Positions 19,289-28,471 of a DNA stretch of 64,000 bases are shown piece by piece; within the stretch, counting starts at the first letter, position 1, and every line of letters begins with the position of its first letter. Origin of the DNA: Bacillota bacterium. GTDB taxonomy: Bacteria; Bacillota; Sulfobacillia; Sulfobacillales; Sulfobacillaceae. Location of the stretch: positions 1-64,000 of the forward strand of contig JAIMBD010000010.1 of the NCBI GenBank assembly GCA_023511625.1, read 5' to 3'. A program made the position numbers and the translations under genes. The notes under the pieces were generated by a model. That model saw nothing but the letters and a program-made list of their open reading frames with translations, was not told the DNA's origin and did no database searches.

Positions 19289-20092
19289 TTGGCCACGAGG
19301 CCGAACGCGGTGCTGTCGGTGGCGGGAGTCGACTCTGGTGGGGGGGCTGGTATCGCCGCCGACCTGAAGACGTTTTGGGCCTACGGGCTTTGGGGGACGG
19401 TGGCCGTCACGGCAGTGACGGCCCAGAATACCCTGCGGGTGACGGCCATCGAGCCGGTCTCCCCCGCGTTGTTGACGGCGCAGATGCGGGCGGTCCTGGA
19501 AGACTTTTCTGTCGCTGCCGTCAAAGTGGGTATGGTTCCCAACCGATCCCTGGCCGACGCGATTGTGGCCGTATTGGGCGAGCGCGGTGAGCCGATTCCG
19601 GTGGTATGGGATCCGGTGCTGGTGGCTTCGAGCGGGGATCGATTGGGCACGCAAGAGGCGGTGTGGACGGCAGTGCGGTCGGGGCATGTCTGGCTCCTGA
19701 CGCCCAATCTCGAGGAGGCCGGCGCCTTGGTGGGACGTCCGCTGCGGACGCGACAGGACATGGCGGCGGCGGCGGCCGAACTTGCGGCGTGCGGGGCCCA
19801 GGCGGTTTTGATCAAAGGCGGACACCTGCCAGGGGACGAGGCGGCCGACTACCTCTGGGATGCGGACGGCGGCACGTGGTGGGTGTCGCCACGCCTGCCC
19901 GCACAGCCCACCCATGGCACCGGTTGCACCTTGTCGAGCGCCATCGCCGCCGGACTCGCCCGCGGCTTGGGTCTGAGGGAGGCGGTGGAGCGCGCGCGCG
20001 GGTTTGTCCGCGAGGCCATCCTGGCTCAACGCCCGGTTGGCCAAGGTCGCTGGCCGGTGGATCCGGGATGGGGGTGCACGCCGTGGATCTAA
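19289..20092 (+). CDS. thiD: Hydroxymethylpyrimidine/phosphomethylpyrimidine kinase
   Basis: 267 residues of the ribokinase fold: AGVDSGGGAGIAADLKTF at the N-terminus, VKVGMVPN near 72, WDPVLVASSGDRL near 110, and the anion-hole and catalytic base region HGTGCTLSSAIAAGLARG near 210. It phosphorylates HMP twice for thiamine synthesis. TTG start after GGGGAGGGAG. The next gene, thiE, overlaps its end. Confidence 0.93.
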   Translation: MATRPNAVLSVAGVDSGGGAGIAADLKTFWAYGLWGTVAVTAVTAQNTLRVTAIEPVSPALLTAQMRAVLEDFSVAAVKVGMVPNRSLADAIVAVLGERGEPIPVVWDPVLVASSGDRLGTQEAVWTAVRSGHVWLLTPNLEEAGALVGRPLRTRQDMAAAAAELAACGAQAVLIKGGHLPGDEAADYLWDADGGTWWVSPRLPAQPTHGTGCTLSSAIAAGLARGLGLREAVERARGFVREAILAQRPVGQGRWPVDPGWGCTPWI

Positions 20093-20712
20093 GCCTCATC
20101 GTCTTGGTCGACCCGCGTCAAGTGGCCCAAGACACCGTACCCGAGCTCCTGTCCGACCTTCGGCGCGGCGGTGCCACTGCGGTCCAGCTAAGGGGCAAAA
20201 CCAGCACCACCCGTGAACTTCTGGCCTACGGCGAGACGATGCGCGCCGTGACCAAGGCCTTAGGGATGTCGCTGTGGGTCGACGACCGGCTGGACGTGGC
20301 CTGGGCCATTGGCGCCGACGGCCTCCACGTCGGTCAAGACGACATGCCGGTGGAGGTGGTGCGCCGGCTGGTTCCGGGGCTACGGGTGGGACTTTCGGTC
20401 GGTGACCCCGAGGAACTGGCGTACGCCCTGGCCGTGCGCCCTGACTACCTCGGCGTGGGCCCCGTGTACGCCACCCGCTCCAAACTCGACGCGGGCGCGC
20501 CGCTCGGGCCCGACGGGTTTCGGGCCTTGGCGGCTCCGGCCCAGGCGGCAGGGATTCCCGTGGTGGCCATCGGCGGGATCGAGGCGGCGACGGCCGCCGC
20601 GGTGTGGGCCGCCGGGGCCGACGGGATCGCCGTCATTGGAGCGGTGATGGGCCAAGCCGACAAAGAAGCCGCCTGCCGAAGCCTCTTGGCGGCGCGGGGC
20701 GCGTCCCGCTGA
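20068..20712 (+). CDS. thiE: Thiamine phosphate synthase
   Basis: 214 residues, TIM barrel. VQLRGKTSTTRELL, WVDDRLDVAWAIGADGLHVGQDDMP, YLGVGPVYATRSK and VVAIGGIEAATAA are the ThiE signatures for binding the pyrimidine and thiazole phosphates. The ATG at 20068 overlaps thiD by 25 bp; a GTG at 20074 or 20083 would also give a complete barrel, and no strong ribosome site discriminates. Together with thiD and the distant thiC it supports thiamine synthesis. Confidence 0.92.
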   Translation: MGVHAVDLSLIVLVDPRQVAQDTVPELLSDLRRGGATAVQLRGKTSTTRELLAYGETMRAVTKALGMSLWVDDRLDVAWAIGADGLHVGQDDMPVEVVRRLVPGLRVGLSVGDPEELAYALAVRPDYLGVGPVYATRSKLDAGAPLGPDGFRALAAPAQAAGIPVVAIGGIEAATAAAVWAAGADGIAVIGAVMGQADKEAACRSLLAARGASR

Positions 20713-20949
20713 CCCAAAGCTTGGCGGTGCAAGCCCCGACTTTCGTCCTAGGCATTACCCCTAACTGGGCCAGCTGGGCGCGGACGGTGACGTCGCGCGG
20801 CAGCACCCAAGGGGCGGGGAGGCAGGCAGGGCGCAGCGCCGCGGAGCATGCTAGAGAGTCGGATGGGAGGGACCGCGAAAGACTCCGCCACGCGCTCGGA
20901 AGCGGCGCGACCGGAGGCTGCAGAATGCGTGGCCCGCGAGCGGATTATC
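20713..20949. other. Spacer between thiE and transposase remnant
   Basis: No recognisable gene. It probably includes the outer end of the decayed insertion sequence. Confidence 0.35.
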
Positions 20950-21590
20950 CGGGCGGGTGTCAGATCTCCCCCGGGACGGTGAGAACTTCCTACCACCGAT
21001 CGCCCTGCCAGGCGTTTTGCCCCCGGGTTCTTTATCCTTCCACCGGCCGAGAAAGCCCCCCAATGGGGCGATCCCGCCGACGGCCGTGCGCCGATCGACG
21101 AGGCTCGGCGGCGGATCTCGGTGGCGGATGGGGCCGGCATCAGGCGCGGCCCACGCGGCGGGTCGCAAGACTGCCGTGCCGGGTGGGTCGGCGGTTCGCG
21201 GGCCAAGTCGGTCCACCACAGGAGGCGCCCGGCGACGATGCGGGCCTCCGCCAAGGTGCGGTCTAAGCGTCGAACGGTTCGCGGGGAAGGTCTTCGATGG
21301 GCCCCCCCGCTGGAGGACCTGCTGGTGGCGTTCGATCCGCCAGCGGTCAGTGGAATAGCGCACCACCGCGTCTGCCGCAGCGGGGTCTGCGACCGGCACG
21401 GGGCGCCTCCCAAGAGGCCCGAGGGGATCCCCTCGGGGCAAACGCCAGAGCCGTGTGGAGGAAAACGCCCGACAGCCCCGCTGGGCCCAGCAGGCATCGC
21501 CGAAGTCAGCGCCCCCCACTTCCGTGACGGCCTGGCACAGGTCCTTGGCCGAATCCCGACGCCCCCTGCCGGGCGAGCCCGTCTGGGAGG
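20950..21590 (-). pseudogene. Remnant of an IS4/IS50 (Tn5-like) transposase
   Basis: Minus-strand frames carry, in order, VVRYSTDRWRIERHQQVLQ, ARIVAGRLLWWTDLAREPP, and GGIAPLGGFLGRWKDKEPGGKTPGRA. This is the C-terminal order of Tn5-type transposases: the Y-x3-RW-x-IE-x2-H motif with the catalytic Glu, a helical segment, and a final LGGF(x)nEPG(x)KTxW-like motif. Frameshifts and a missing N-terminal half make it inactive. Confidence 0.6.
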
Positions 21591-21774
21591 GTTGGCGCGA
21601 GTGCGACGCCCGCCGCTTGGGGATGGTGGCGGAGGCCTGTGCAATATCTAGGGGTTAGGAGTTTCGACAGGAACGCGGCCGGTTCCTGAGAGGAGGCCCA
21701 CTGGACCCAGAAAAATCTTTCAGGGCGTGTCAACCGCCCATCGAAGTGATGGGCATGCATAGGACTTTAGTCCT
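21591..21774. other. Spacer between two mobile-element remnants
   Basis: No recognisable gene. It may mark the junction of the two decayed elements. Confidence 0.35.
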
Positions 21775-22010
21775 GGGGATAAGCCGCCCCGGGGATGATC
21801 AGATCGCCTGCCCGGACTGTGGTTTCCAATTCCATCGCGACGGGGTGGGCGCGATCAACATCCGGCGCAAGAATCTGGGTCGGGGCCCAGCAGTTGGGGC
21901 GATGGCGCCCCCCGCGGGCGTGCAGTGGCACCCCCAGCGGTGCGTCCGCGTCGCTCGCTCGGGCGAGAACGAATCCCCGCGCTTTAGCGCTGGGGAGAAC
22001 GTCAAGGCGG
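21775..22010 (+). pseudogene. C-terminal remnant of an IS200/IS605-type TnpB
   Basis: The frame reads IACPDCGFQFHRDGVGAINIRR, the second half of the TnpB zinc finger and the following conserved D-x3-A-x-NI segment; further GPAVGAMAPPAGVQWHP and, one frame over, NPRALALGRTSRRDSA are tails often seen in thermophile TnpB proteins. The RuvC catalytic core and the first CxxC are missing. TnpB 3' ends can overlap omega RNA, so a guide RNA remnant could lie here. Confidence 0.65.
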
Positions 22011-22042
22011 GATTCAGCGAGAATTCAGGCTACGGCAACCAC

Positions 22043-22071
22043 TTGGCAACGCCTTCGGGTTACGGTAGAAA
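22043..22071 (+). promoter_or_regulatory. Probable promoter of the GtrA-like gene
   Basis: TTGGCA (22043-22048), 17-bp spacer, TAGAAA (22066-22071), about 30 bp before the start codon. It lies immediately beyond the TnpB remnant, so the element end may have supplied it. Confidence 0.55.
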
Positions 22072-22103
22072 TGAGCAGAACATCAGCCAGGAGGTGAGGC
22101 CCG

Positions 22104-22574
22104 ATGGCGACGGCGGTATCCGAAGGCATTCGCCAGTGGGTGCGCTTCCAGGCAGTGGGCGCCGTCAACGCCGGCGTGGACTGGGGCGTCTTCGGGCTTT
22201 TGACCTGGGTGGCGCCGCCGCGCTCGGTGGCCTGGCTGGTGGTCGAAAATACCTTGGCGGTGCTGGCCAGTCTCTGTGTCAGTTACCTCGGCAACAGCCG
22301 GTGGACGTTTGCCGGGCGCAAGACCGGTGGTGCGGCCACGATGGGGAAGTTCCTGGGGCAAGGGCTGGTCAATCTGGCCATCAACAACGGAGCGCTGGCG
22401 GGGTTGGGCTCGCTGTGGTTGACCCGTAGCCTCATCGTCGGTTGGGGTGGGCTTTTGGCCAAGGCGGCGGCCGCGCTCATGGCGTCGATGGTCAGTTTTG
22501 GCTTAATGCGGCACTGGGTCTTTCCCCACCCCGAGCCCAAGCCGGCGACGTCGGAGCCGCCAGCAGGCCGTTGA
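22104..22574 (+). CDS. GtrA-like four-helix membrane protein
   Basis: 156 residues with four hydrophobic segments (about 12-32, 45-65, 82-104, 113-133). The pattern VRFQAVGAVNAGVDWGVFG near the start and NSRWTFAG in the second third is typical of GtrA (PF04138), proteins thought to move lipid-linked sugars across the membrane. Strong CCAGGAGGTGAGG before the ATG. A glycosyltransferase gene lies downstream on the other strand; a link is inferred only. Confidence 0.85.
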   Translation: MATAVSEGIRQWVRFQAVGAVNAGVDWGVFGLLTWVAPPRSVAWLVVENTLAVLASLCVSYLGNSRWTFAGRKTGGAATMGKFLGQGLVNLAINNGALAGLGSLWLTRSLIVGWGGLLAKAAAALMASMVSFGLMRHWVFPHPEPKPATSEPPAGR

Positions 22575-22921
22575 TGGACCGAGCCGCCCCACGCTAAACC
22601 GAAAGCCGCTGCCCCCCACCGTTTCTGAGAAGAGGGTCATCTCGCCCCTGCATTTGCCCGTTGTCGGGTTGCCTGTTGTCGGACCGAGGCGCCGGGCTTA
22701 GGGCGGAGATGGTGGGCCTACTTTCTCTTCCCGGGCGTGATCCGCCTTGGCGCCACCTCTGGTCACGCGATGCGCCATCCCTCAGCAGCCCCTCGGGCGG
22801 CCTTGGGCGAGCGCCCGGTCAGGGCGCCGGTTGTGCAAAGGCCCGCCAGGTTCCAGCACCCTCCCCTCGCCGTCCCCGAGGTGCGGGCCAACCCGGTCGT
22901 CAGGTCGTCAGCAGGGGTCAT
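22575..22921. other. 347-bp gap between convergent genes; no gene recognised
   Basis: Contains a short direct repeat GTTGTCGG near 22660-22682. No clear terminator or coding signal was seen. Confidence 0.45.
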
Positions 22922-23860
22922 CTATGCTACAACCCCTTCGAAGGCTTGAAGCCAGGCCGGCAAGGCCTCGCTTAGGCGCCAGGCAGCCGTGACTGCAAGG
23001 CCGCGCCTAATCAAGGCCTCGCGGGTGCGGGCCCATTGAGTGGCGGCGTCTAGGGCGGCGCTCCAGGCCGAAATATCGGAGCGCTGGACCAAGATCGCGG
23101 CGCCGCCTGTGGCAATGCGCACGCGGGCGTCGTCGTGCGCCACCACCGGCAGCCCGGCGGCAAGCGCCGCGAGCAGCGCGAAACCGGGTTCGGCCTTCGC
23201 CGGGGCCAGGAAGAGGTCGGCGCTGTGGAAGATGGCGGCCGCCGTGGCGTGGTCGAGATCCGGTAGGAACACCACCCGTTCGGCCAACCGCATCCGTTCA
23301 AGCACGGGAGCGAGGCGCGGACGGATGGCCAGGCCGTCGAGGAGCAAGAGCTCGCCGCCCGATTTCAGGTGGCGGTGCCCGAGCTCCAACAGCCGGGTGA
23401 GGGCAGCGCCGTCGTCCAACGGCAGGCTCGCCACCCAACGCGGCCGCTCCTCGAGGTGGAAGGTGCCGGTGACGGTAAACACGCGGGCGGGATCCCCGGG
23501 GAGGAAGTACGGGTCGGGGATCAGGGCCGGAAGCAGTCGCACTCTGGCGCCGAGCGGGCCGTTCGCCGCAGCGAGGGCCTCGGCCACGGCCGGAAATACC
23601 ACCCAAAGCTCGCGTTCGGGATTTTCTGCGAGCCAGGCTTGGGCCCGCGCGACGTCAGGCCACGCGGCCAGCGCGCGCTTCGCGCGCAGGCCCGCCTCAA
23701 ATCCGAAGACGAGGGTGGGTCCAGGGCCGAGGCGCGGCCACCGGGGAGGGCGGGGGCGCCATTGGACCGTCACGCCGCGCTGGGTCAAGGCGTCATGCAG
23801 GATCGCGCCCAGGCCACGCTCGAAGGGGCCGGCGCTGGAGGCCGTCCAGCACTCAATCAC
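22922..23860 (-). CDS. Glycosyltransferase, GT4-like C-terminal domain
   Basis: 312 residues if it begins at the GTG overlapping the previous stop (GTGATTGA); the frame is open further upstream but that part reads as the antisense of the neighbouring gene. The C-terminal half has the GT-B pattern: RVVFLPDLDHATAAAIFHSADLFLAPAKAEPGFALLAALAAGLPVVA, with the E of the E-x7-E motif. The N-terminal half is short for a GT4 enzyme, and acceptor and donor are unknown. It is downstream of the molybdoenzyme operon and may be cotranscribed. No ribosome site is visible, so translational coupling is assumed. Confidence 0.7.
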   Translation of the reverse strand: MIECWTASSAGPFERGLGAILHDALTQRGVTVQWRPRPPRWPRLGPGPTLVFGFEAGLRAKRALAAWPDVARAQAWLAENPERELWVVFPAVAEALAAANGPLGARVRLLPALIPDPYFLPGDPARVFTVTGTFHLEERPRWVASLPLDDGAALTRLLELGHRHLKSGGELLLLDGLAIRPRLAPVLERMRLAERVVFLPDLDHATAAAIFHSADLFLAPAKAEPGFALLAALAAGLPVVAHDDARVRIATGGAAILVQRSDISAWSAALDAATQWARTREALIRRGLAVTAAWRLSEALPAWLQAFEGVVA

Positions 23861-24869
23861 GATCGGACGCAGGAGGGACGGCCGCCAAAAATTCACGCAC
23901 CCACTCGGGCGAAGCCGTCGGTCCTGCCACCCGCGAGGGGGCGCGGGGCACGTCCTGGAACCAGATGCGCGAAGAGTGGGTGGCATCGGCGAAGAACATC
24001 CACCGTTCCGCCACTGCTCCCACTGCCGCTGAGATGCCGCCGAGGGCCGCGAGGGCTCCGTGATGGGCCACGGCAGCCAGGGCCCCTGCGGCCGGAAGCG
24101 CAAGGAGGGTCAGGCCCACGGTGGTGTAGCCGGCGACACGGACGCCGTGCGGCAGCAGTGGCCACACCTGCGGCTGGGTCCGGTATGGCGGGCGGCTGGT
24201 GCCGGTGTCCTGCAGGCGCCAAGGACCCCGGGGCAGACCGCTTGCGCCCTCGCCGGTTGGAAAGTCCCGGGCGAGTTGAAATTGGTGCAGCTGGAGCCCC
24301 TTGACCAGCGTCAGACCCAAAATCCCCGCCAAAAGCCACGGCGCTCCCAGGCGCCCGAGCGAGGCGCCGGGGCCGACCGCCGCGAGGCCGAGGGCCAAGG
24401 CCTCCCCCGACACCAGGCCGGTCCCCATCAGCGCCAACACGGTCACGGGCGAGTGCCAGGAGCGCATGGCGGGGATGGTGGCGTAAAGCAGGGCCGTGAC
24501 TCCCACGGCCACCGTCCCAAGCCCGGCCGAGACGATGGCTCCGGCCTCGGATCCGGGGCCCTGTGCGCCGACGGTCCACGCCACGGCAGTCAGGACGGCC
24601 ACGAAAAGGCCAGTGGTCAAGGCTTCGCGGCTGAGCCAGGAGGTGCCAAGCCGCCGTAGGATGTAGCGGGCAGCCTGGGGCCGGTGCATGTGAAAGAACG
24701 ACGCCACGCCTCCTGCTGCCGCAAGGAGACTCCCGAGACGTTCGAGGTCGGTCAAAAAGCCGAGTTGGGAGGCCGTCGCTGAGGGAAGCCACCAGGCGAC
24801 GGTCGCGATGAGCCCCCAAGCCAAGCCTTGTAACACCGTGAGCAAAATGAGCGGCGCAGTCGGTCGCAT
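23853..24869 (-). CDS. DmsC/SoeC-like membrane anchor subunit
   Basis: 338 residues with about eight hydrophobic segments. The start MRPTAPLILLTVLQGLAWG and the motif SFFHMHRPQAARYILRRLGTSWLSREALTTGLF are typical of DMSO reductase anchor subunits (DmsC, PF04976), and EALALGL and KGLQLHQF follow. Such subunits exchange electrons between quinone and the iron-sulphur subunit. The ATG shares one base with the previous stop (TGATG). Third gene of the operon. Confidence 0.88.
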   Translation of the reverse strand: MRPTAPLILLTVLQGLAWGLIATVAWWLPSATASQLGFLTDLERLGSLLAAAGGVASFFHMHRPQAARYILRRLGTSWLSREALTTGLFVAVLTAVAWTVGAQGPGSEAGAIVSAGLGTVAVGVTALLYATIPAMRSWHSPVTVLALMGTGLVSGEALALGLAAVGPGASLGRLGAPWLLAGILGLTLVKGLQLHQFQLARDFPTGEGASGLPRGPWRLQDTGTSRPPYRTQPQVWPLLPHGVRVAGYTTVGLTLLALPAAGALAAVAHHGALAALGGISAAVGAVAERWMFFADATHSSRIWFQDVPRAPSRVAGPTASPEWVREFLAAVPPASDRD

Positions 24870-25534
24870 CAGGTCGGATCCGCCTCCTCCTGCATCGTCC
24901 AATCCTGCCCGCCTAAGGGCGAGGGGGCCGGGCGGCGGGGCAGGTAGTGCACGGCAGGGCGCGCCCCGAGCTCTGGCAAGAGGGTAAAGCCCTGGCGTTC
25001 GGCGACCAGCCGCGACACCTCCGACTCGGGGTCGTCGAGGTCTCCGAAGATGCGGGCGTGGGTGGGACAACTCTGAACGCAGGCCGGCTGACGGTCTTCA
25101 GGGGGCAACGTGGGATCCTCGAGGCGGTCCACACACAGGGTGCACTTCTTGACTACGCCCTCGTGCTCGTCGAACTCGCGCACGCCGTACGGGCAGGCCC
25201 AAAGGCAGAGCTGGCAGCCGATGCAGGTCTCGTAGTCGACCAGCACCACGCCGTTGTCGGCGCGCTTGTAGGAGGCGCCGGTGGGGCAGACCGGCACACA
25301 GGGGGCGTCGTAACAGTGCATGCACGCCTTCGGCAGATAGAGCACGGCCGTGTGTGGGTACTCACCGGCTTCCAGCGCCACCACGCGATTCCACCACATG
25401 CCGTCCGGGTCCCGATAGGGGTCGTGGTCTGGTACCGGACCAAACGCGCCGGCCGTGTTGTGGGTCTTACAGGAAACCTGGCAGCTTTTACAGCCGACGC
25501 ACTTGTTCAGATCGGTGAGGATGGTCAGTTGCAT
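24869..25534 (-). CDS. Four-cluster ferredoxin-like subunit (DmsB/SoeB type)
   Basis: 221 residues with sixteen cysteines in four groups: C12/15/18/22, C71/74/79/83, C104/107/110/114 and C131/134/152/156, enough for four [4Fe-4S] clusters. This is the DmsB/PsrB/SoeB pattern. It carries electrons between the molybdopterin subunit and the membrane anchor. The start MQLTILTDLNKCVGC has GGAAGGAGGAGCC upstream; the longer open frame before it is an artefact. No signal peptide. Confidence 0.93.
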   Translation of the reverse strand: MQLTILTDLNKCVGCKSCQVSCKTHNTAGAFGPVPDHDPYRDPDGMWWNRVVALEAGEYPHTAVLYLPKACMHCYDAPCVPVCPTGASYKRADNGVVLVDYETCIGCQLCLWACPYGVREFDEHEGVVKKCTLCVDRLEDPTLPPEDRQPACVQSCPTHARIFGDLDDPESEVSRLVAERQGFTLLPELGARPAVHYLPRRPAPSPLGGQDWTMQEEADPT

Positions 25535-25557
25535 GGGCTCCTCCTTCCGGGGAACGG

Positions 25558-28410
25558 TTAGGCGCGCCGGCGCGGGTGGGGACGGGTGACGTGGGCGAGA
25601 CGCCGGATGGCCAAGGCCTCGGGGCGGCGCGGCGGCCGCGGAGCCACCTTGGGCCAGACCTCGTGCAGTTCCGAGGGGTAGACCCGGACCCGGGTGTCGT
25701 ACCAGCCGGCCTGGCCCGTGATCGGGTCGTTGTTGAACACGGTGCCGAGACCCTCGGACGGCAGCGTGTCCGGGATGATGTGGTTGATCAGGATGGCGCG
25801 GGTGGCCTCGGGGGCTTCCGGATCGAGTCCCCAGGTGCCGGGGGCCTTGGCGATGGCGTTCCAGGTCCACACGGTGCCCGGTTCCACCGCCTCCGAGTAT
25901 CGCAACACGCCGGTCATGCGGCCAAGGCGCGATTCGATCCACACCCACTGTCCGTCGCGGAGCCCGAGCTTTTGGGCTTGACGGGGATTCATAAAGAGCG
26001 GGTTTTGGTTTAACAGCTGCCGCAGCCAGGCGTTCTGCGACCCCCACGAGTGGTAGTGGGTCATGGGGCGCTGGGTGATGATGCGGAGCGGATAGGCCGT
26101 CGCATCCGGCAGCTGATCTTCGAAGGGCGGGTACCAAAACGGCAGGGGGTCGAAATAACGGGCCAGCCGTTCCCGAAGGGCCGGCGCAGCGGGCTTCTTG
26201 CCAGGCCACAGGCCTTGGCCGGCCAGCCGGAAGGTCTGCAGGACTTCGGAGTAGAAGTGGAGCACGATGGGTTCGGGCTCGGTCAAGAAGCGATGTGCCG
26301 TAGCCCATTCGAGATAGGCGCGGTTGGCCATTCGGTAGAACTTGATGGCGTCTGGTAGCTCGTAGTACCAGAAGGCCTGGTTTTGGGCATAGGCTTCGAG
26401 CTGGCCGGGGTTGGGCTCGCCCACCAGCTGGGCTTGGCCGTCCCGACCGCGAAAGCCGGCCAAAAGCCCCACTCCGGACCCCGGCGCCGTCTCCCAATAG
26501 CGCAGGAAATCGGCGTACGTGCGGTATCGGGGGACGCCGTCTTCCACGAATCCCGGCAAACCGAGCCGATTGGCGATTTCGATCAGCGTGTCGGCGGCCG
26601 GACGCACGCCGGGCGGGGGCGGGACCACCGGCTGACGGATGGCGTCGGCAGGCCCGTCGGGCTCGGAGATGGGCCGGTCTTGCAGCGAGCTGGCGTCCCA
26701 GCGCTCAAGGTAGGTGGTGTCGGGGAAGACCAGGTCGGCGTAGGCTACCGTCTCCGAGTCGTAGGCGTCGATCACCACCACATGGGGGATGCGGTAGCGC
26801 CCGCTCGCGTCTTTGGCCGTCAAAAGGGCCCGGGTCTCGAGCGTGTTCCAACTGGAATTCCAGGCCATGTTGGCCATATACAAGATCAGGGTGTCGATGG
26901 GGTAAGGCGTGCCGTCGTGGGCGTTGCGGATGACGTTCTGGATGGCGCCGTGGGCCGCGAGGGGGTATTTCCACGAGTACGCCTCGTCGATCCGCAGCGG
27001 CTGATCGCCCTCGACCAACAAATCGTCGGGTGATGTGGGGTACCCCAACAGGGGAGCCGGGGCGGGGGTTCCAGGGCGGTAGGCCTCGGGCCGCGGGTCG
27101 GGCTTGACCGGAGGCGGGACCGGCTTGGGATAGGGGCTTTTGTACCGGAAACCGCCGGGGACGTCGATGGTCCCGAGCATCATCATGAGGTCGAAGAGGG
27201 CCCGGATGGTCTGAAACCCGTTGGTGTGGGCCGCGAGCCCGCGCATGGCGTGGAAGGCCACAGGCCGTCCCACCGTGACCGGATGCTCGGTCCCGTAAAA
27301 GTCGGTCCAGGGGATGGGTAAGGTGATGGGATGGTACAGAGCCGTCTCCCCCATCTCTCGCGCCAGCCGCTCGATGGTGCGGCGGGGAAGGCCGGTGATG
27401 GCCTCGGCCCAGGCGGGCGTGGTTTCCGCCAACCGGTGGAGGAAGCGCTGAAAGGCCGGTTCAACCTCGACGCCGTCGACGGTGTAGCGCCCCTCCAACA
27501 CTCCTTGCCCGCCTGCCGCGCGGAAGGGCACGGCATAACCGTCGGCGCCCATCACCAGCATCTCCCCCGAGGGAGTCCTCAGGAAGCGGCCGTCGTCGGG
27601 GGTACCTGGCGCCAGCTTCACGAGCCCGGGCGCGTTGGTGTAGCGGCGCAGGAATTCGGCATCGTACAGCCCTTCCCGCCACAGGACGTGGGCCATGGCC
27701 AAGAGCAGGGCGCCGTCGGTGCCGGGCCGGATCGGCACCCACTCGTCGGCCAAGGCGGCGTAGCCGGTGCGCACCGGGTTGACGGCGACGAACCGGCCCC
27801 CCCGGTCCTTGAGGGCCGCGATGGCCAGTTTCAGCGGGTTCGAGGGGTGGTCTTCGGCCACTCCCAGGAGCATGAACCACCGGGCCCGCTCCAGGTCTGG
27901 CCAGCCGAACTCCCAGAAGCTGCCGCCCACCGAATACATCCCGGCGGCGGCCATGTTGACGGAACAAAACCCGCCGTGGGCAGCCCAGTTGGGGGTGCCA
28001 AACTGTTTGGCCCAGTACCCGTTGAAGGCCTGCATCTGGTCGCGGCCGGTGAAATAGGCCAGCGCCTTGGGGTCGCGTTCGCGGATGGCGCGCAGCCACT
28101 CCACGACGGTGTCGAGGGCCGTCTCCCAGTCGACGGGAACGAAGTCGGCAGTGCCCCGCTCGGCACCCGGTCGCCGCATCAGCGGTTGGGTGAGGCGGGC
28201 AGGACTGTACTGGGTCATGATGCCGGCGCCACCCTTGGCGCACCAGACGCCGCGATTGACGGGGCTCTGCCGGGTGCCGGCGATGAACCGGATGCGTTCG
28301 TTCTCCACCGTGACGGTGATGCCGCAGCGGCAGGCGCACATGTAGCAGGTGGTGGCGACGGTGCGCACGCTGCGCGCGTCGGCCGGGGCGTTGTCCCGGT
28401 CGAGGGCCAT
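25558..28410 (-). CDS. Molybdopterin oxidoreductase, SoeA-like catalytic subunit
   Basis: 950 residues of the DMSO reductase family. The N-terminal [4Fe-4S] motif uses C22, C25, C29 and C57 (CYMCACRC, then GVWCAKGGAG). C149 in HGGFCSVNM is the likely molybdenum ligand. The C-terminal cofactor-binding domain has MTHYHSWGSQNAWLRQLLNQ and NPRQAQKLGLRDGQWV. There is no twin-arginine signal, so it should stay in the cytoplasm. Together with a four-cluster subunit and a DmsC-type anchor this is the layout of SoeABC sulfite:quinone oxidoreductase; other substrates (polysulfide, tetrathionate) cannot be excluded. ATG follows GGGGGAG. Confidence 0.85.
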   Translation of the reverse strand: MALDRDNAPADARSVRTVATTCYMCACRCGITVTVENERIRFIAGTRQSPVNRGVWCAKGGAGIMTQYSPARLTQPLMRRPGAERGTADFVPVDWETALDTVVEWLRAIRERDPKALAYFTGRDQMQAFNGYWAKQFGTPNWAAHGGFCSVNMAAAGMYSVGGSFWEFGWPDLERARWFMLLGVAEDHPSNPLKLAIAALKDRGGRFVAVNPVRTGYAALADEWVPIRPGTDGALLLAMAHVLWREGLYDAEFLRRYTNAPGLVKLAPGTPDDGRFLRTPSGEMLVMGADGYAVPFRAAGGQGVLEGRYTVDGVEVEPAFQRFLHRLAETTPAWAEAITGLPRRTIERLAREMGETALYHPITLPIPWTDFYGTEHPVTVGRPVAFHAMRGLAAHTNGFQTIRALFDLMMMLGTIDVPGGFRYKSPYPKPVPPPVKPDPRPEAYRPGTPAPAPLLGYPTSPDDLLVEGDQPLRIDEAYSWKYPLAAHGAIQNVIRNAHDGTPYPIDTLILYMANMAWNSSWNTLETRALLTAKDASGRYRIPHVVVIDAYDSETVAYADLVFPDTTYLERWDASSLQDRPISEPDGPADAIRQPVVPPPPGVRPAADTLIEIANRLGLPGFVEDGVPRYRTYADFLRYWETAPGSGVGLLAGFRGRDGQAQLVGEPNPGQLEAYAQNQAFWYYELPDAIKFYRMANRAYLEWATAHRFLTEPEPIVLHFYSEVLQTFRLAGQGLWPGKKPAAPALRERLARYFDPLPFWYPPFEDQLPDATAYPLRIITQRPMTHYHSWGSQNAWLRQLLNQNPLFMNPRQAQKLGLRDGQWVWIESRLGRMTGVLRYSEAVEPGTVWTWNAIAKAPGTWGLDPEAPEATRAILINHIIPDTLPSEGLGTVFNNDPITGQAGWYDTRVRVYPSELHEVWPKVAPRPPRRPEALAIRRLAHVTRPHPRRRA

Positions 28411-28462
28411 GAAGCACTCCCCCTTCTTACGTGCTCGCCGCCCGAGGAGGCAGCCACGCTGT

Positions 28463-28471
28463 TGCTATAAT
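28463..28471 (+). promoter_or_regulatory. Extended -10 promoter element for the LysR gene
   Basis: TGC-TATAAT is a perfect extended -10 in the divergent region between the SoeA-like gene and the LysR gene. The -35 is weak, which is usual for extended -10 promoters. The RNA would have a leader of about 120 bases. Confidence 0.5.

Noticed and set aside
25558-28410. Periplasmic DMSO or tetrathionate reductase
   Set aside because: No twin-arginine signal at the N-terminus; the cytoplasmic SoeA-like reading fits better.
27331-28470. 379-codon open frame antisense to the SoeA-like gene
   Set aside because: Composition is that of an antisense shadow and no family is visible.
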